NCBI GenBank assembly: GCA_021639925.1
Contig: JAJXEL010000064.1
Span: 2,121 to 11,151, forward strand
Length of the DNA stretch: 9,031 nucleotides
DNA from: Alphaproteobacteria bacterium
GTDB taxonomy: Bacteria; Pseudomonadota; Alphaproteobacteria; CAAGCB01; CAG-977
Reading direction: 5' to 3'
Below the pieces are notes generated by a model that did no database searches, was not told the DNA's origin, and saw nothing but the letters and a program-made list of their open reading frames with translations. Shown here one piece after another: positions 6,614-9,031 of the stretch; positions within the stretch are counted from its first letter, which is position 1, and every line of letters starts with the position of its first letter. A program made the position numbers and the translations under genes.

Positions 6614-8658
6614 TGGCGTTTAACGGCGATGAGCTCTTCATCGCATAACGGGCAGTATTTATGTTCGCCCGATATATATCCGTGCTTGGGACAAATAGAG
6701 AAAGTAGGTGTCACCGTTACATATGGTATCCTGTAATTCTCTAAAATTCTCTTAAGAAGTGTCCGGCATGTTTTGGAATCTGAAATTCTTTCGCCCATGT
6801 ACAGATGCATGACCGTACCGCCCGTGTATTTCGACTGCAGGGATTCCTGCAAATTCAGCGCCGTAAACGGATCGTCCGTAAAACCGACGGGCAGCTGCGA
6901 AGAATTCGTATAATACGGGGCTTCTTTCGTGCCGGCCTGAATAATGTCGGGATAACGTTTCTGGTCTTCTTTGGCCAGGCGGTAAGTCGTTCCTTCGGCG
7001 GGAGTCGCTTCCAGATTGTACATGCTGCCCGTTTCCTGCTGGAATACAACCATTTTGCTGCGGATATATTCCAAGAACCGGTTGGCGAAAGCCTGTCCGA
7101 ACGAATCGGTGATATCGTGTTCGTCATTCGTGAAATTACGGATCATTTCGTTAATGCCGTTGACGCCGATCGTCGAAAAATGGTTGCGCAGCGTTCCCAG
7201 ATACCGTTTCGTAAACGGGAACAACCCCGCGTCAATATGGCGCTGAATGACTTTGCGCTTGATTTCCAGCGTCGAACGCGCCAAATCCATCAATTCGTCC
7301 AGGCGGGTCATCAAAGCGGCTTCGTCGCCCTTGTACAAATATCCTAAACGGGCGCAGTTTAAAGTCACAACGCCGACGGATCCCGTTTGTTCGGCCGAAC
7401 CGAACAATCCGTTGCCGCGGGCCAGCAGTTCGCGCAAGTCAAGCTGCAAACGGCAGCACATGGAACGTACCTGGCCGGGTTTCAGGCTGGAATTGATGAA
7501 GTTTTGAAAATAGGGCAGGCCGTATTTCGCCGTCATTTCAAACAACAAATCCGCGTTTTCGCTTTCCCACGGAAAGTCGGTCGTGATGTTGTATGTCGGA
7601 ATCGGGAACGTAAACAGGCGTCCTTTGGCGTCGCCGGCGGTCATGACTTCGATATACGCGCGGTTAATCATATCCATTTCTTTTTGCAGATCGCCGTAGG
7701 TGAAATCCATTTCTTCGCCCCCGATGACCGGCGTCTGTTCGCGCAAGTCTTCCGGGCAGACCCAGTCGAACGTCAGATTTGTAAACGGCGTTTGCGTCCC
7801 CCAGCGCGACGGAACGTTCAGGTTATAAATAAATTCCTGGAAATGCTGTTTGACTTCTTCGTATTTCAGGTTGTCTTTGCGGATAAAGGGCGCCAGATAC
7901 GTATCGACCGAAGAAAACGCCTGCGCGCCGGCCCATTCGTTTTGCAAAGTGCCCAAAAAGTTGACCATCTGTCCCAATGCGGATCCCAGATGTTTGGGAA
8001 TACCGGATTCGACTTTGCCCGGAACGCCGTTTAAACCTTCCTGCAACAGGGCGCGCAAAGACCACCCCGCGCAATACCCGGACAGCATGTCCAGATCGTG
8101 AATGTGGAAATCGCCGTTGCGGTGCGCTTCGCCGGCCGCCTGCGGGTAAACGTGGGAAAGCCAGTAATTGGCAATAATCTTGCCCGACACGTTTAAAATC
8201 AGCCCGCCCAGAGAATATCCCTGATTGGCGTTCGCATTGACGCGCCAGTCCGCGCGTTCCAGATATTCGTTGACCGAAGACGCGACGTCAACCAGCGTTT
8301 TTTTGTCCTGGCGGGATTTGCTGCGGCTTTCGCGGTAAACGATGTAAGCGCGCGCCGTTTTGTAATAGTTCGCGGAAATCAGCACCTGTTCGACAACGTC
8401 CTGAATCTGTTCGATGGTCGGCAGAACGCCCTTTGAAAAGCGGTGGCGCAGAACCTTTGTGACCTGATTGGTCAAAAGGGCGGATTCGTCATCGTCAAAT
8501 TCGCCGGTCGCTTCGCCGGCGCGGCGAATGGCCGACATGATTTTTTCGGAATTGAAAATAACCTGCGTTCCGTCCCGTTTGACAATGCGGGACAATTCGG
8601 CGCTGGCGTCATCTTCTTCATTATTGACGATCTGTAATTTCGGTGTCTGATCCGACAT
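6595..8658 (-). CDS. nrdD: Class III anaerobic ribonucleoside-triphosphate reductase, catalytic body
   Basis: A 687-residue oxygen-sensitive reductase that makes deoxyribonucleotides from ribonucleoside triphosphates. An ATP-cone allosteric domain occupies about residues 25-115 (IVKRDGTQVIFNSEKI). The catalytic barrel follows, with HIHDLDMLSGYC (Cys196) and SMCCRLQLD (Cys401/Cys402); these are candidates for the reductant and thiyl-radical cysteines. YYTNSSQLPVGFTDD is typical of the thioredoxin-type NrdD branch. A zinc ribbon is formed by Cys656, His659, Cys669 and Cys672. The protein stops 15 residues later with ...QACAC and lacks the usual RVxGY glycyl-radical motif, which is encoded by the next ORF. 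I chose ATG at 8658 because GGAG sits six bases upstream. A longer form from a GTG at 8691 would begin inside the putative NrdR operator and has no ribosome-binding site. Family call secure; the split nature is read directly from the sequence. Confidence 0.95.
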   Translation of the reverse strand: MSDQTPKLQIVNNEEDDASAELSRIVKRDGTQVIFNSEKIMSAIRRAGEATGEFDDDESALLTNQVTKVLRHRFSKGVLPTIEQIQDVVEQVLISANYYKTARAYIVYRESRSKSRQDKKTLVDVASSVNEYLERADWRVNANANQGYSLGGLILNVSGKIIANYWLSHVYPQAAGEAHRNGDFHIHDLDMLSGYCAGWSLRALLQEGLNGVPGKVESGIPKHLGSALGQMVNFLGTLQNEWAGAQAFSSVDTYLAPFIRKDNLKYEEVKQHFQEFIYNLNVPSRWGTQTPFTNLTFDWVCPEDLREQTPVIGGEEMDFTYGDLQKEMDMINRAYIEVMTAGDAKGRLFTFPIPTYNITTDFPWESENADLLFEMTAKYGLPYFQNFINSSLKPGQVRSMCCRLQLDLRELLARGNGLFGSAEQTGSVGVVTLNCARLGYLYKGDEAALMTRLDELMDLARSTLEIKRKVIQRHIDAGLFPFTKRYLGTLRNHFSTIGVNGINEMIRNFTNDEHDITDSFGQAFANRFLEYIRSKMVVFQQETGSMYNLEATPAEGTTYRLAKEDQKRYPDIIQAGTKEAPYYTNSSQLPVGFTDDPFTALNLQESLQSKYTGGTVMHLYMGERISDSKTCRTLLKRILENYRIPYVTVTPTFSICPKHGYISGEHKYCPLCDEELIAVKRQQACAC

Positions 8659-8687
8659 AAGATTCTCCGTTTTAAGTTTTTGGCAGA

Positions 8688-8703
8688 ACACAACAGGTTG
8701 TGT
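8688..8703. promoter_or_regulatory. NrdR box, proximal
   Basis: ACACAACAGGTTGTGT is a palindrome with perfect 7-bp arms. It agrees with the NrdR-box pattern ACACwATATATwGTGT at 13 of 16 positions, including both conserved outer ACAC/GTGT ends. It lies 30 bases upstream of the nrdD start codon, within the expected untranslated leader. NrdR is the ATP/dATP-sensing repressor of ribonucleotide reductase genes. Confidence 0.7.
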
Positions 8704-8720
8704 GTTCCGCGCCCCTTCTG

Positions 8721-8736
8721 CGACAATATATGGTTA
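8721..8736. promoter_or_regulatory. NrdR box, distal, overlapping the -10 element
   Basis: CGACAATATATGGTTA agrees with the NrdR pattern at 11 of 16 positions, with the whole central AATATAT core matched. It begins 33 bp from the start of the proximal box, about three helical turns. Tandem boxes on the same DNA face are the arrangement known for NrdR. It covers the -10 hexamer of the nrdD promoter, which fits a repressor site. Confidence 0.6.
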
Positions 8737-8752
8737 TTTTCGGAATTGGCAA
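8725..8752 (-). promoter_or_regulatory. nrdD operon promoter
   Basis: On the minus strand, TTGCCA (8752-8747) as -35 and TATATT (8730-8725) as -10 are each one mismatch from the sigma70 consensus and are separated by 16 bases. Transcription would start near 8718, giving a leader of about 60 bases that contains the proximal NrdR box. Confidence 0.6.
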
Positions 8753-8967
8753 CAGAAAAAAAATATTTTTTCGGTTGACAGAAAAAAGGCTGATTTTCCG
8801 CCGATTTTCCCTGATGGATTTTGTTAAGAAATTAACGTTATTTTAACCAACTCTCTTTTGGCAGAGTTATCAATTTTGCCGCCGGTGTCAAACACTATTG
8901 TAAAAAATTTTACAAGTCTTTGATTTATACCGATTCCCTTTTTTATAACTTTTAAAACGATAAAAAA
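8753..8967. other. A/T-rich intergenic region with several dyads, no gene seen
   Basis: I see no credible protein gene in this stretch; the only short ORF (ATG at 8814, 10 codons) has no ribosome-binding site. It contains several short inverted repeats: GTTAA-GAAA-TTAAC at 8823-8836, AACTCT and AGAGTT arms at 8849-8868, and TTGTAAAA-AA-TTTTACAA at 8898-8915. These could be operators or parts of a small RNA, but none matches a regulator site I know, including the FNR box. Confidence 0.35.
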
Positions 8968-8992
8968 AGGACCGTCGGCGACGGTCCTTTTT
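8962..8992. terminator. Intrinsic terminator, likely for the gene to the right
   Basis: A perfect 9-bp stem (AGGACCGTC at 8968-8976, GACGGTCCT at 8980-8988) with a 3-base GGC loop is flanked by an A-run on the left and T residues on the right, so it can work on both strands. On the minus strand it would end a gene entering from the right edge, whose candidate stop codon is six bases before the T residues that flank the stem. On the plus strand it could end a small transcript from the intergenic region. Confidence 0.85.
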
Positions 8993-8997
8993 GCGAA

Positions 8998-9030
8998 TCA
9001 GTCGGGATCAGATATTTTTTCCCAATTCAT
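8998..9030 (-). CDS. Possible 3' end of a gene running in from the right edge
   Basis: The minus-strand frame ending in TGA at 9000-8998 reads ...MNWEKISDPD and stops just before the terminator at 8992. The position suggests the last codons of a minus-strand gene whose body lies outside the window. A second frame also gives a stop nearby (...ELGKNI, TGA at about 9010-9008), so the reading frame is not certain. Too little is present to name a product. Confidence 0.3.
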   Translation of the reverse strand: MNWEKISDPD

Positions 9031-9031
9031 A

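Noticed and set aside
8659..8691. Longer NrdD start, a GTG giving 11 extra N-terminal residues
   Set aside because: No ribosome-binding site precedes it and it starts inside the putative NrdR palindrome, while ATG at 8658 has GGAG six bases upstream.
8856..8875. FNR/Anr-type site upstream of nrdD (TTGGC...ATCAA)
   Set aside because: The half-sites are spaced 16 rather than 14 bases end to end and the left half is poor.

Overview
The window carries five complete protein genes in two convergent blocks, plus the possible 3' end of a sixth gene at the right edge. It reads as a chromosomal housekeeping segment with no mobile element, tRNA, rRNA or CRISPR array. Base composition is moderate, with A/T-rich intergenic gaps. 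A class III (oxygen-sensitive) ribonucleotide reductase operon points to a bacterium that grows at least partly without oxygen. The Azospirillum/E. coli-type GltB and the form of the reductase fit a Gram-negative proteobacterium, perhaps a host-associated alphaproteobacterium. That assignment is an inference and is not strongly supported by the sequence.

Left block (plus strand). A bacterial ferritin gene (40-537) is preceded by a perfect 18-bp palindrome touching its ribosome-binding site and is followed by an intrinsic terminator. Next comes a full-length glutamate synthase large subunit gene, gltB (694-5244), with no gltD small-subunit gene beside it. A 93-residue three-helix membrane protein resembling PQ-loop/SWEET half-transporters follows (5308-5589). 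A strong hairpin terminator at about 5588-5624 separates this block from the convergent operon and can serve both strands.

Right block (minus strand, read right to left). This is a class III ribonucleotide reductase operon. It contains the catalytic body NrdD (8658-6595), a 62-residue protein carrying what looks like the glycyl-radical loop (6527-6339), and the radical-SAM activase NrdG (6331-5636). The notable point is that the NrdD body ends just after its zinc ribbon and lacks the usual C-terminal RVxGY glycyl-radical motif. That motif appears instead in the separate small ORF, so the reductase seems to be a split enzyme whose radical-bearing segment is a distinct polypeptide. A hairpin spans the nrdD stop codon, between the body and the small gene.

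Upstream of nrdD a good sigma70-like promoter overlaps two 16-bp palindromes, 33 bp apart, that match the NrdR-box pattern. The operon is therefore probably repressed by NrdR according to nucleotide status. The remaining ~250 bases to the right hold A/T-rich dyads and a terminator, but no convincing gene apart from a possible 3' end at the edge.
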